64,000 nucleotides of DNA from Guyanagaster necrorhizus (lineage: Eukaryota > Basidiomycota > Agaricomycetes > Agaricales > Physalacriaceae). The first letter of the stretch is position 1; every line of letters begins with the position of its first letter. Made by a program: the position numbers and the translations under genes. Below are positions 22,272 through 35,500 of this stretch, one piece after another. The notes under the pieces were generated by a model. That model worked only from the letters and a program-made list of their open reading frames with translations, ran no database searches and was not told where the DNA came from. Where the stretch lies: the NCBI RefSeq assembly GCF_019112545.1, contig NW_025064896.1, forward strand, positions 1,071,966 through 1,135,965, in the 5' to 3' direction.

Positions 22272-23734
22272 ATGAGCCATTTCAAAACATCTCAACTACC
22301 GAAACTCGATGGGTCCTGCAGCGACCTCCCATACAAAAAGGTAAGCAGGGTTTGGCCTTCATTCTCCAAAGCTCGCTGATTGTCTATGACAGAGTTCGAT
22401 AACCTTCCTGAATTCGCCAACTGAACCCGATTTTCCATGGATTTCACCCGAACTTACGGACAATATCATCGATTTTCTGTCCTCTGATCCTCTCAGTCTT
22501 AAGCGCACAAGTCTCGTTTGCAGACTCTGGCTTCCCAGGAGTCGATTTCATTTATTTTCCACTGTGCGCTTGGAGCTAATCAAACTAAGGAGAATCAACA
22601 AGTTCTTGCAGCTTATTTCATCGTCCCACTGTACGATTCATATTGGTACTCTCGTCATTTCAGCGCGGATTTTACCTCTGGAATGGACGTCGGAGTATCC
22701 TGATGTCGCTGCTAGCGTACATTCAATTCTGACCGTCCCTGGTCTCTGTAGGGCTCTATCTCACGCAAGCTCATTGGTTCTTGACCACTTCGATACCACC
22801 AAGACATGCCTGTCATTCTCCTTCGGAATCGAAGCCATCTCTCGAACCTTCACAAACGTTCAATCCATAACATTCAAGCGCATCCGATTCAAAAACAGCG
22901 CCCACATGATGTACTGCGCCCAATCCTTCCCGTCGGCGACGAAATGGACCTGCTCCAAGGTCACGTTCGTTGATGGTGATGACACCACCGATCATCTTCG
23001 CGGTTGTGGTGTGGATTCAGTGGTACAAACAAGCGCATTGCATACTGTGGTGCTAGACGATGTCCCGGGTTGCGTATATGAGTGGTTCTTTCTGCATGAG
23101 CATGATGAGAAAACCATGTGCATGGACACGCTTTCAGCGACTCTGGTCGCTGACGATAGGCTTCCTTTTTTACGGGGGATGCTTCTATCACAGATTGGGT
23201 CCCGCCTGACCGTGTTGGAGATTTCCTTCCTTGATCAGTACATTTCCAGGCAATCAGGTATGGCCGATCCTCTTCGTTTCGTTTTTTCCTCTGATGAAGC
23301 TATGCCATCTAGACTTTGCACCATCATCTCAGAATCTTCCCGACTTCTCTCGCCTCACCCAGCTACGGAGTCTGAGGTTGTGTGACATCTCTATAGATAT
23401 AGTGCCTGGGGCGTACCGAAAGGCCATCCCGCGTCTGCTCTCGCAAATACGGTCCCCTCTGTTGGAAGAAGTGTACTTTGAGTGTACCACATTTGCTCTT
23501 CCGCATCGACCGACGGGAGGGAAGAAGTATTTGGCCAACAGATCCTGGATACATAATTTCCTGGATTGGGATCTTCTCGCGGTGGTTCTAGCGCGGAATC
23601 AGTTTGGTGATTTGAGGAAGCTGTGTTTTGTGTGTCCGTCGTATTATGGGGCGAGGTTCGTGAGGCTGGTGTGTAGAAAGTTGGAGGACTGTCCGTGTTG
23701 CGGAGTTGTTTCGGTTATTGAATCCGGGGCGTGA
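22272..23734 (+). CDS. F-box protein with LRR-like body
   Basis: A predicted 451-residue substrate adaptor for an SCF ubiquitin ligase. Exons 22272-22340, 22393-23257 and 23313-23734 agree in phase and total 452 codons with stop. The F-box is near residue 40: PWISPELTDNIIDFL, then DPLSLKRTSLVCRLWLPRSR and FHLFSTV, which is the standard agaricomycete wording. The remainder has irregular leucine-rich stretches (LTQLRSLRLCDISID) like others in this very large family. Intron 2 uses an acceptor at CATCTAG to reach SDFAPSSQNLPDFSRL. The start is less sure than the rest: the ATG at 22272 lies only 101 bases after the glutaredoxin stop. Target unknown. Confidence 0.82.
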
Positions 23735-23960
23735 GTTTCATGGGCTTCGGGTGTAAAGTTGTTGCCTCACGCTGTGCATTGAGGATCCATGGTGTGCTGA
23801 AAAGTGATAGTATGAAAACTGCTTTGAACAAGATGTGCAGGATTGTTTAAAATTATGGTTGCCAAAATGTGTACACTAGAAGTGAGTTAATGTAGATATA
23901 AATTAATGAATAGATACATGTACAGTACAAACTGCTGTCCATACTACCCTCTGTCCGTAC

Positions 23961-25751
23961 TTAACTAACTATCCCTGCCAGCTGCTGACCACCAGGGTCT
24001 GGTGACGGGTGAAGGGCTGCCGAAGATATACTCGGCTGCACTGAGTCAGGTTCGAATGTTGCGCGAGGCAGAACAGATGTCCGACTAAAGGCCAACTGCT
24101 CTTCATAGTCCCGTTTCTTGCGAGAGGCAGAAACCCGCGCGGCCTTCACACCACGGGAAGCAGGAGTTGGCGAATATGGCTCCTCAGAATCGTGTTTAGC
24201 ATGACGAGGCGGTGTCTGTGCTGGCGTGGAAAGACCGAACGGGAAGAATTCTCGTGTTGATGATGACATTGGTGGGACGCAATGCGGACGTGGCGGAATA
24301 CGTATGATGTTCTTCTTAATAGGCGTCACGGGTGTAGGTAGTATCAATGAACTGGGTTTCCGCAGAGGAGTCGACTTGGGAGTCGGTGGTTTTGCTGTTT
24401 TTCGCCGTTTCGTCAGTGTCGATGGCTCAGATTCAGCTTTCCGCTTCTTCGATGGAGTTTTTGGACTCGCTAGCTTCTCTTCCTTCCTCCTCTTGCTCGC
24501 TTCTTTCGCTTGAACCTCCCTATCCAGCTCCTCCTGCACTAATTCAGCAAATTCTTGCGCGTCGCCCTGTATCCAGGTATCAAACACGCCTTCCCATTCT
24601 CGTGTTGGCACCGGAAAATCTAGATTCAGGTATATCGACTTGAATGTTGGCTCTTCCTCGGTGCTTGGTATTGGACTTGATTGCCGACAACGAACTGCCT
24701 TGGAAAACTCCCGCACCATCCTCTTCGTCCCCGGTACCCTGAGACTGGTTCCAACAACAAGTAACAAGTCCGCGCCGCTACGACCTTTTCCCTTTGAAGA
24801 TCCTACTAAATCTCTCCGGACCACCTCGCCCACGCCTTCACCGTCTTTGTGTGCCTCGTTATACAGCACGACACTCGGACGAAGCTTGCCAATTCCACGA
24901 GATCGTTTTCCGATGACCTCTCGTGTTCGTTCCAAAGCTGTACATTCTGGACAATGCGGAGGGACCCCAGCAAGAAGCGAAGTCACGTAGTCATCAAGAG
25001 GGAAGGAGTGGTTGCATATTTGACAATGGATCATCTGCAGAGTTCCGTGAAGAGGAATGCACCTTGGCGTCTCCCTGGGTGGAGTCAGAAGGCGTGAGTT
25101 ACATGGCTCTTCGACATGCGATGGTTTATACGCGGATTTCGCCCTCTTCTCCTCGAATTCGGGAACTCCGAAGGAAAGGCCGCATTTAGTCTCGATGGCG
25201 TCGATGTTTTGCGTGTATACACGTAGTAATTTTCCTGTATCGTCGAGAGATTGTAGCAGCCTATGAAATGGTGTGGGTTCCGCAGCCTTGGAAAGCTCAG
25301 ACAACCGGGCGATCATTTGGCAGAAGAGAGATGTAGTGTGTTCAGACTGTAGAGACCTCGTTAAACTGAGAAGAAAATTGGGTCCACATGGGTGACATGC
25401 GTTTCCCTGGTCGATTACGCACCTTGAAGACAGAGGCATCAAACAGATCCTTCCCTGACACCATTGAGTCCCGTGGATGATCTCGTTTCAAAGACTGGAA
25501 TAACCCGCCGGGAGAGCGAAAATCGGGAATTCCTGCCTGTACAGAAATCCCTGCGCCTTCATAGGGGTGTTACAATGGTACTAGACACTGAAAGACGGAC
25601 GAATCTCACCACTAATAACTATTATCCGCCTGGCCTTCAAAATTGCTTTTACTGCATTCGCAAGTTGCGTTCTAGGATCCCAAGATTCCGTAAGAAACGA
25701 CGGAACGGCTGGTATAGACGCAGAATCCTCCAGAGGGAGGAATAGTGTCAT
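23961..25751 (-). CDS. Sirtuin, NAD-dependent protein deacetylase, Hst3/Hst4-like
   Basis: A 553-residue Sir2-family deacetylase. It removes acetyl groups from lysines using NAD, probably on nuclear histones. Exons 25751-25610, 25556-25423 and 25346-23961 agree in phase. NAD site: VISGAGISVQAGIPDFRSP. Then YTQNID, the catalytic histidine in PLHGTLQ, two zinc Cys pairs CQIC and CPEC, GTSLRVPG, and NLDFP near the end of the fold. After the domain comes a long basic tail with two likely nuclear signals (PSKKRKAE and TKRRKTAK) and many SP/TP sites. The short insert between the NAD site and TQNID and the nuclear tail suit the fungal Hst3/Hst4 branch, which deacetylates H3K56. The branch call is inference; enzyme class is firm. 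It converges tail-to-tail with the F-box gene, 226 bases apart. Confidence 0.93.
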
Positions 25752-27426
25752 TCCAGACACAGATGAATACCGAGACAAGAAGTAAAGTGGCGATTGGGCC
25801 GGCGTGCCAGCGACAAGTTAAATTAGATTTTTCAAAATAAATGAAAACTCCCAAAATAGAAGGTTGTCCCCTGACTACCCTCACACCGTAACTCCCATCT
25901 TGTTTCTCAGTACCTTGTTGCTGGACAACACGTTTCAGCAGAAGATAGTAAAGGCGTGGCTTTACACGAGGATCCATCGGTATTCTGCTCAGAACAACAG
26001 TGCACTCTTGAAATCTTCACTTCAGCGCTTTACGTTTTCTTCGGCCGCCTTGGATAAATACTTGGGAGTTCAGACTGAGGCAGACTGTGAGTAAATAGGT
26101 TTTGGCCGTTTCCGGGCCCCAAGGACTGATGAGTATCTATACCTTTGTCAGGGTTACTGTATGAAGTTTTTGCTGCTCGTCATCGTTTGCGGAATGGTTT
26201 CTAAATTCTGCAACAACGCAGCGACGGGCCGTTATTGTCTATCCTGTTCCCTTGCGACACAATATTCTATTCTCCCGAATACTGGCTATGGTTCTATCGG
26301 GCCTTTTCATGCACGATTGCCGGTATGCGGCAGTCTATTACCATCTTTTCTCAATTTCCCAGCAGTTCGGAGTCTTAGGTACAGCGAGTCGAGTCTTGTC
26401 GAGCTTTGACAAAAGAACCTGCTCCACAATTGCTTCTTATCAGTAGTATGGCGACTACTGTTACCGTTCTTTGACTTTTGCAGCGTTTAGGATGACAAAA
26501 ACCTCTCGCGAGTTCATAGGCACGTCTGTCGCTCCTGAAAGAGTCAACGGGACGGGCGCTCTGAGCTGCCTTAGCCACGTTGTTGTTATTCAGATCCTAC
26601 TAAGAGGTTACCGATTTATCAGTTGTTGCATTTCACCTCGAGGAGAACAGATAGAAACCTCATGTTCTCGAGGTATGATTCATCGCGAGAAAATTGGAAC
26701 CGTTTATGTCTACCTATCTGGCACATTGCATTATGCACGAGATTGAGGGAATCGACGCCACAGCTGCAGGTCCGCTTTTGCAATATTCCCCGAGGAATCA
26801 TCTCGGAGAAATATGGGATCGAAACGGGAAGTTGAATTCAAACGTCTCTCAGCGTGGGAACTGCTTTTGTATATGGAAGGCGAGTGTGCACATATGAGAT
26901 AGATTCAGTCGAGCATTGCCCCTTTAAGTCTGTGACCTCTCCGGATTGGTAGGATGTGATGGTGGCTGAAGCATTGACTGTGGCCAACCTGTCGATGAGG
27001 CCCTCATTTCTGATGGTTCAGGACATGTATACAATGCTTCTTGTTCTACTGAAGGGCATCATGCTAGCAGGATTCCAAGCTACCTTTCGACACCGCATCT
27101 CAGACAGTGTGGTCAAGCATCAAGTTAACCACTTCTTGTGCCACATGAAGGCAAGTGATTCTCTCCTGGTTACTATCAGTGTCCCTTCATCATTGAAGTT
27201 TTTAGCTTGCTGAGATATATCAGGGTATCAACATATACTATTGTAATGTGGAAATGATGAACCACTAGATCTTACCACTGATAAGAGCATTAACCTAGTA
27301 AGAGATAAGCTTTTTTTTTCTTTTTGTAGAGTATTACACTATGTGTATGACAGAAGGCAATCAACTATGTTGATCCCATCTGTCTGCTTGAGTATGAGAG
27401 CTAGTTCTATTTATAGTTTGGCATTC
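25752..27426. other. Transition region between genes and transposon block
   Basis: No confident gene. Short plus-strand frames at 26161-26409, 26694-26897 and 26956-27213 show no domain or consistent splicing. CG dinucleotides thin out from about 26.9 kb toward the first LTR. Confidence 0.4.
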
Positions 27427-27431
27427 AATTG

Positions 27432-27889
27432 TGTTAGATCCAAGTGTCATATGAGCAGAACCACATGATAAACAGAAGCTACCTTGCACTTTGAGTAGTT
27501 GTCTGAGTCCACTGATGTGTTTCCATGTGATGTGTCACAAGGCCAAGAAATAGGCTTGAGGGTAGAATGGTGTGTATAAACTTTAGCTTGAAGCTGAGGT
27601 TTTCCAGCAAGAGCTAGCCCTCTTAAATACTGTACATGATTCACTATTATTACTTTGTACTTATTGTGTGTTTCTTGGTTCTGGATGCCCATTGTCCTTG
27701 AGCATTGTTACTGTACATAAAAGGTTGATTGTGTATTCATTGTCAGACATTGGTAGCATTGGAAAACTATGATGAAGTCAGCTTGTTGTGATGACTAAGC
27801 TGCTCCTATAGTCCTAAGTGCTTGTTCTTGATGCCTTGACTAAGCATAAATAGGAGTTTATGTTCGAAAAGGAAGGAAAAATCATAATA
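27432..27889 (-). repeat. Element A 3' LTR
   Basis: 458 bases, starting TGTTAGATCC in plus orientation and ending ATCATAATA (the partner ends ATCATAACA). Nearly identical to 43109-43566. Confidence 0.95.
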
Positions 27890-27905
27890 TTCCTCCCTCC
27901 TTAAG
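27890..27905 (-). promoter_or_regulatory. Polypurine tract of element A
   Basis: On the minus strand CTTAAGGAGGGAGGAA abuts the 3' LTR, the expected place for plus-strand DNA priming in reverse transcription. Element B has the similar CTTAAGGAGAGGGTAA at 32536-32551. Confidence 0.75.
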
Positions 27906-27922
27906 ACCATCATCCCAATGGC

Positions 27923-30900
27923 TTAATTTAGGGATAATTTATAGTCATAAATTGCCTCTGCTGTGTTCATAAGTTTTTCATTGACCCATTGATTGGATTC
28001 AGGGCTGTATCCTTTCCAGCTGATGAGATAGTCAACTGTAGTTGTTGTTTCTCTGCCCTTTGCCTTAATTTTGCATAGTTTGTGATTGAGGACTTGATCG
28101 ATTTTGTAATGTTCCTCATTGTTGATCAGATCTGATGGTGGTGGTGGGGGTTTCTCCTGATTGAGGAATGCCAGTGTTATATATGGGGATAATAGTGTCT
28201 CATTAAAGACATCGTGAATTTTCCAGGAGGGTGATAAGTACAATTTATAGGCACTTTCCCCAATTTTGGAGAGAACTGAAAAGGGGCTCATTCGTTTATC
28301 TTCAAGCTTTTGTTTGGAATGTGGGAGATGGAGGTTGGTCATGTCCAGCCATACCTTATCATTAATGGAATAATGGTGGGCTAGGCAGTGGTGTTTATCA
28401 TACTGCACTTTCACAGAGGTGGCAGCCTTTTCTAGTGCTGTTTTGGTTTCCAAGTGAATTTGTGCCATTGTGGAGGTAAAGTCTGTTGATGCAGGTGTTG
28501 TTGTCTGGTGTCATTCTATTTGGGTGACATTTAGGTGGCAGCCATAATTGATGAAGAATGGCATTTTCCCTATTGCTGAGTGGATTCAGTTATTATGTTG
28601 AAAGGCTGCAAGAGCTAACCATTCCACCCAGTCATCTTGTTGGTAGTTAATGAAAAGTCGAAGGTATTTTTCAACTTCTTGGTTCACTCACTCTATCTGT
28701 CCATTAGTCTGGGAGTGGTAGGCTATGGATGCATTGTGCTTAATATGTAGTAGTCGATAGAGGTCATCTAGGAATTTAAAAACAAATTGTGATCCCCTGT
28801 CTGAAATGATGATCTGTGGCATGCTGTATTTCACATATACTTTGTCCCACAGGATTTTTGCCCATCTCTCTGACATTAATTCTGTTGAGCAGGCGATCAG
28901 GATGATCACTTTTGAGAAGTGATCTACTATAATGATAATAGTGTCATACCCATTGCAGTCTGGTAGTCTGGTGATCATGTTGATGGAAATGTGTGTCCAT
29001 AGTGCAGATGGGACTTCATTCAGATGTAGAGGAGTGGGTCTTGCCTGGGTCAATGACTTTTCCCATTGGCAGACTTCACAGGCTTTAACATAGGTAGTGA
29101 TATCATTACCTATTTTAGGCCATCAATATTCCCGTAATACCAGTTCTTTAGTTTTAGCAATGCTGGGGTGGCTGACTGTGGTGTGATCATGGCAGGTGGT
29201 GATGATTTTGCCTTGGAGTGCTTGGTCCCTTGAGATGTAAATTCATCTATCATAACAGATCAGCCCTCTTTCTTTTGTCATGCCTCATTCATGATTAAGG
29301 GAGAGGGCTACTCATTGGTCCCACTTGTAACTGTTGTGAGTCATGCTCTTTATGCACTTATGAATTTCCTCCTCTGTTGGCATTATCATAGCTCTGAAGT
29401 GTTTGGGACACAATAATGTCACCCCTTTATTGTCGGTTTCTTCTTGATTGTGATCTACCCTCTGACTGAGGAGGTCAGCCTTTTTATTGGTGGTATCCAC
29501 CTTATGATGAAGTGTGTACTGATATTGGCTCAATTCTGTGACCCATCTTGCCTGCTGGTGATTTAGCTTTTGGGGTTGTTGGAAATACCAGAGATTCTGA
29601 TGATCGGTCCAGATTTTGAAGACTTCTGTTGCTCTGATCAAGTAATGTCACCATTCTTCCAGGATGAGCATGATGGTGAGGAGCTCCTTGTCATATATTT
29701 CATAGTTCCATTCCATGATAGTGAGTGCTTTTGATAGGAATGCAACTGGTCACCATTTACTATCTTGCTCTTGGGACAGTATGGCCCCAATTGCCCCTTT
29801 GCTGGAGTCTGCCTTGACTCAGAACTTCTCTTCTTGGGTCAGAATGGTGAGGACAACATCCTCAGCTAGTTGTCATTTCAAGTTGTCAAAGGTGGCCTGC
29901 TGAGAGAGTCCCCATGTCCAGAGGGCATTACCAGTGAGTTGTGTCATTGGACAGACTATTTTGCTATAATCCTGGATGAAGCATTGGTAGAAGTTCACGA
30001 ATCTGAGGAATGATTGTAACTCCTTCTTCTTGGTCAGCTCTGGCCACTCTGTTACCCCTGTGATCTTAATGGGGTCCATCTGAATGCTCCCTTCAGAGAT
30101 GATGACTCCTAGGTACTCCATTTCGAATACCTCAAACTTGCATTTCTCAGCTTTGAGAAATAGTTTGTGTTTTCTCATAAGGGCTAGTACTTGTCATATC
30201 AACCTCCTATGCTCCTCTTTTGTTTTGGACATGATGAGGATGTCATCAAGATAGATGGTGACCTTTTCAGTGGTGATGGGGTCCTTAAAAATGTCATTCA
30301 TCATCCACTGGAATGTGGCTGGAGAGTTGGTAAGGCTGAAGAACATGACTGTTGGTTCAAACAGTCCTTAGTTAGTTCTAAAGGCAGCCTTCCACTCATC
30401 TCCCTCCTTGATGCGAACATTGTTGTACCCCCATCAAACATTGAGTTTTGTGTAGTATTTGGCTTCTCGAAGTTTGTCCATTAATTTGGAGATTAATGGA
30501 AGGGGATATCGATTTTTAATGGTCATTTCATTAAGTTTCTGGTAGTCTTAGACTGGCTGGAGCTTACCATCCTTCTTTTTAACAAAAAAGAATGGCAATG
30601 CCATAGGGGACTTGGAGGGTCTGATATGCCCACTGGACAAGTTTTCATCTAGAAACTTATCCAGCTCCTGTTGTTCATTGTTGCCAAGTGGATATGTCTT
30701 ACAGTCCAGATTGGTGTTCATGTTTGGGATGAGTTTAATAGTATGGTCCCAAGGCTTTGGTCTTAGCAGCTTGTCAAAGCTTTCCTTTTCAAACAGATCT
30801 TTGAAGTCATAGGCCCAGTCAGGTACCATTTCTTTAAAGGTTTTTCTATCCTCTGCTCATTGGCCCTAGTGGCCAAGTTATTAGCATGATGTATTGCCTG

Positions 30901-31330
30901 AATGCATAGTTCTTGCTGCAGATCTATAGTGAGAATTGTTTCTCCTTCTTCTATTTCCTTGTCCCACTGATCCTCAGGGTCTTCATCAGAGAGTTCAAAC
31001 AGGGTCCATCAGCATCAGCATCTTGCAAATGTGATCTGCCCAGTCTTCCAATTGATTAGTGGGTTATGGCATATGAGCCAGTCATGACCAAGGAAGATTT
31101 CCTTGGTTCCAAGATCTGTGATGGCTAGGTTGATTTGTTCCAAATAGTTGCTGATTGTGAGCCTGAGCTTTATGAATTTGATAATTGAACTGGCTTGATT
31201 CTTTATCCCATCTGCATTATAGACTGGGATCAGGGCTGCTGTGGCCCATGTTGAGAGCTGATGCTTGTTAATGAAAGCATGATTGATAGAGCTCCCAGTG
31301 CATCTACTATTGATCAGAGCAGTCACTACA
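27923..31330 (-). pseudogene. Element A pol: protease, RT, RNase H, integrase, chromodomain
   Basis: Read right to left. Protease (31326-31015) has ALINSRCTGSS, where ALIDSGCTGSF-type sequence is expected, so the catalytic Asp is Asn. Reverse transcriptase (about 30870-29900) keeps FVKKKDGKLQ and the catalytic YLDDILIM. RNase H (29860-29330) has GAILSQ and WTDHQNLWYF. The integrase zinc region is CEVC at about 29080. The catalytic core has IIIVDHFSK and ISDRGSQF, followed by AALAAFQHNN-like sequence. A GPY-type module (LSPYITLAF) and a chromodomain (YLISWKGYSPESNQWV) end the protein at 27923. About ten internal stops lie at positions where Arg or Trp is expected; the frame itself is otherwise mostly continuous. 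Chromodomains direct such elements to heterochromatin. Confidence 0.92.
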
Positions 31331-32017
31331 TGAACAGATCAGGATGTAAGAGTTTCGATCTGAGCTTTGGTGATCAGATCCTGTCTGACTGTTTTAGCTC
31401 ATCAGATGAACTTTCATGGTTCTTGGAGTTCATCAAACCATTCCAAGGCTTGGCATCGTTCTATCTTCTTCATTCCCTCTACCATTTTGTCAACTACTTC
31501 TTCAATCCTAGTATGGTGGACCCAATTCTTTAGCATGGCTTTTGCCACTGTTTCATCTTTGGCATCCTTGATTGCCCTCCAGATCCATTCTGTGTCAAAT
31601 AGCTTAAGCCAAGTGGTAGGGCTCTCTACTCTTGTTCAGCCTGGAGGTGTTTGAGCTTTCTCTTGTGATTCTTTGGTGTGCATTTTAATAGTTTGTGATA
31701 TATTCAAATGCATAGTGGGCATAGAGGTAATCACTCACTGACTGGCCCTGTCTTTTACTTCCTCCACCTTTGTTTCTGTGTCAAGTTCTTCTTCTTTCTT
31801 CTGTAATTCAGCAATCTGTGCTCAGATGTCCTCCCAGGTTCACTTTTTCTTCAGGCAGTCCTTTGCCATGTGCCCTTTCTGTCTACAATTGAAGCACTTT
31901 CCTTCCTTCTTTATGCGATCAATGTCCATCAGCTTTCCTATCCCAGTGTATGTTATTCCAGTTTCTGTCTTCTGAGCATTGTAGCTGGGGGCTGTAGAGG
32001 GTCTTGGTGATTTCCTG
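31331..32017 (-). pseudogene. Element A gag, 3' part with CCHC zinc knuckle
   Basis: The segment between protease and the B insertion site. It encodes KLMDIDRIKKEGKCFNCRQK followed by GHMAKDC, so the RNA-binding knuckle C-x2-C-x4-H-x4-C is intact here. An acidic linker follows. The gag frame is cut at 32013-32017 (TCCTG) by B and resumes at 40187. Confidence 0.85.
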
Positions 32018-32535
32018 TGTTAAGCTCAAACTCTATGTGACTATCAACATGTGATAAACAGTTCAGAACCTTGCACTTCAGGTTAGACTGACTAAGTTCA
32101 CTGATGTGTCAATAGAGGTGTGTGGTCAAGGTGGTTGCAAGTCGCTTGAGATAGAATGGTAGAGAATAAGCTTTAGCTTGAAGCTAGGGTATTACAGTGA
32201 GAGCTACACTACTTAAATACTGTTCTGTTATCTGGCTATTAATAACTGTTTACAAAAGATATTATCTATCATAGAGCTGTTGCCCCCTGCTGTTGCCAGT
32301 CGCTCCACAAAAGCTGTTGTCTTGCTGTTGTGCTGTTATTGCTGCACTGCAATTAGAGGACAAAAGTGGTATTGTCTCTCCCTTCACAGCACACAGCAAC
32401 AATAAGACAATGACCAACTGGGTTGCTGAGCTAAGTGTTCCCACAGTCCTAAGTGCTGGCCTAAGTGCCCTGACTAAGCAAAGATAGGGGTCATTTCCAA
32501 AGGAAAAAGGAAAGAAAATAGGAAAAATCATAATA
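32018..32535 (-). repeat. Element B 3' LTR, full length (518 bases)
   Basis: Starts TGTTAAGCTC and ends CATAATA. Contains the 145-base segment 32139-32283 that is missing from the partner LTR, including a TATA-like box at 32212-32219. Confidence 0.95.
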
Positions 32536-32572
32536 TTACCCTCTCCTTAAGACCATCATCCTGATGGTTAAG

Positions 32573-35500
32573 TTAGGATATGCTGTCCTGACCAGAAGAG
32601 GGTGGCTGCTCTGTGCCAGGCTTCAAATGAGTTGAATGCATGGTATATTGCTCTTTGCTATATGTCCCCTGGTTGAGCATCTGCAGATGGCATATGTCCT
32701 GATCTTGCTGTTGCACCATTTCTGGCTCATCTGTTGCAGGGCTTGTCTCTCCATCCTCCTTGAACTTTTCATTCCATGTTCCTACATGTCCTCTGCTGAT
32801 CTGAGGTGGCCGATCTGCTGGACCTGTCATTGGGTATGTTTGCAGATTCATAAAGATTTTGACCACAGGTGGACATGTTTGCTCAGAGATAACATTGAAT
32901 GTGACCTCCTCTGCATCCACCTTATTGATTCTGTGTTCATAGTCTCAAATCGCTTCTTCGGCCTTCATGTGTTTTTCATTGACCCATTGGTTTGATTCTG
33001 GTTCATATCCTTTTCAGCTGACTAGGTAGTCATCAGTTGTTTTTATGCCTCCACCTCATGCTTTGACCTTTTGGATTTTGTGGTTTAGCACTTCATCGAT
33101 TTTGTAGTGTTCTTCATCATCAATGAGTTCCACTGGAGGTGGAGGTGGTCATTCTTGGTTTGGAAAGGCTGATGCCATGTATGGTGTCAATAATGTTTTG
33201 TTAAAAACATTATGAATTTTCCAAGTTGCAGGGAGTTGCAACTTGTATGTGGAGTTGCCAATTTTAGCAATGACTTTGAATGGTCTGGTCTGTTTGTCTG
33301 TAAGTTTCTGTTTTGGCCTTGGTAGGTGGAGATTTGTTGTGTCCAACCAAACTTTGTCATTGATTGAATATTGATGTGCTGGACATCAATATTTGTCATA
33401 CTGCTTCTTCATTGCTGAAGCAGCTTTTTTGAGAGCCATTTTGGTCTCCTTGTGGATCTTTGCCATTGTTATTGTAAAGTCTGTTGATGCTGTTGTTGTT
33501 GTGTGGGCCTGCCCTGTTTGCACAACTGGTGGGTTCTGTCCATAATTCACAAAGAATGGTGTTTTGCCTGTTGCTGAGTGAATTCTGTTATTGTATTGGA
33601 ATGCTGCCAATGCTAGCCATTCTGTCCAATCATCTTGTCGATAATTGACAAAAAGTCTCAGATACTTTTTGATTTCTTGATTTGCCCATTCCATTTGGCC
33701 ATTTATCTGAGGATGATATGCCATTGAGGTGTTCTGTTTGATATTGAGTAACTTGTATAAGTCATCCAAGAACTTGGAGATGAATTGTGGTCCTCTGTCT
33801 GAAATTACTACTTGAGGCATGCCATATTTTGCATATACCTTATCACATAGTATTTTCACCCATCTCTCAGATGTGAGTTCTGTTGAGCAGGTGATCGGAA
33901 TGATCACCTTCGAGAAGTGATCAACTATGATGATGATTGCATTATAGCCATCACTTTCAGGAAGTCCAGTTATCATGTCCACCGAAATGTGAGTCTATAG
34001 TGATGAAGGAACCTCATTTGGGTGAAGCAGAGCTGCTCTGGGTTGTGTTAAAGTCTTGCCTCATTGACAAACTTCACAAGCCTTGACATATCAGGTGATA
34101 TCATGGTCTATTTTGGGCCATCAATATTCCCTCAAGATTAATTTCTTTGTTTTAGTGATCCTGGGGTGTCCAGTGGTTGCATGATCATGACAAGTGGCAA
34201 TGATATCACCTCGAAGTCCTTGATCCCTTGGGATATAGATCCTTCCATCATAGCAGATCAATCCCCCCACTCATGATTGAGTGATGGGGCAATCCTCTGA
34301 TCCCACTTGTGGGGATCCTGAGTGGCACTCTTGATGTGTTTATGCATCTCCTCTTCCATCAGCATTATCATTGCTCAGAAGTGTTCTGGTTGTAATAATA
34401 TGACCTCTTTGTTGTCATCTCCTCCTTGGTTGTGATCCACCCTGCAGCTGAGAAAATTGGCCTTCTTGTTTGCTGCTCCAGCCTTGTGGTGAAGTGTGTA
34501 TTTGTACTCAGATAATTCCGTAACCCATCTAGCTTGTCTGTGGTTAAGCTTTTGGGGTTGTCAGAAATATTGGAGATGTTGGTGATCAGTCCAGATTTCA
34601 AATGTGTGATTGGCTCCAATGAGATAATACCACCACTTGGCAAGGGCAAGCATTATGGCTAGGAGTTCCTTGTCATAAATTTCATAGTTGCACTCTGTTA
34701 CTGTGAGCGCCTTTGACATAAAAGCGACTGGTCACCATTTGCCATCTTGTTCCTGTGAGAGTACAGCTCCAATAGCACCTTCACTAGAGTTGGCCTCCAC
34801 TTTGAACCTCCCATCCTGACTTGGTATGGCCAGGATGACATCTTCAGCTAATCAGTATTTAAGATTGTTAAATGCTGCCCATTGGGGAATTCCCAGTTAA
34901 TTGCATCATAGGTCAGACTATTTTGCTGTAATCCCAGATAAATCATTGGTAGAAGTTGGTGAATCCAAGGAATGATTGCAGTTCCTTCTTCTTTGTCGGC
35001 TCCAGCCATTCAGTTACTCCTGCCACTTTGACAGGGTCCATCCTGATGCTTCCTTCACTGATGATGACTCTGAGGTATTCGGTTTCCAGTACCTCGAATT
35101 CACATTTTTCAGCCTTGAGGAAGAGTCGATGCTTCCTCATCAAGGACAGTACTTGTCATACTGTCCTTTGGTGTTCCTTCTTATTTTTGGACATAATAAG
35201 GATGTCGTCCAAGTAGATTGTTACCTTCTCTGTGGCAATGAGATCTTTGAAGATGTCATTCATCATCCACTGGAAGATGGCTGGCGAGTTAGTGAGTCCA
35301 AAGAACATGACCATCGGTTCGAATAAACTATAGTTAGTTCGAAAAGTGGCTTTCCATTCATCACCCTCCCTAATGTGTATGTTATTGTACCCCCACTGAA
35401 CATCTAGTTTGGTGTAGTACTTTGCACTCTGGAGTTTATCCATTAATTCAGTGATTAAAGGAAGTGGATAATGATTCTTGATCATCATCTCATTTAGCTT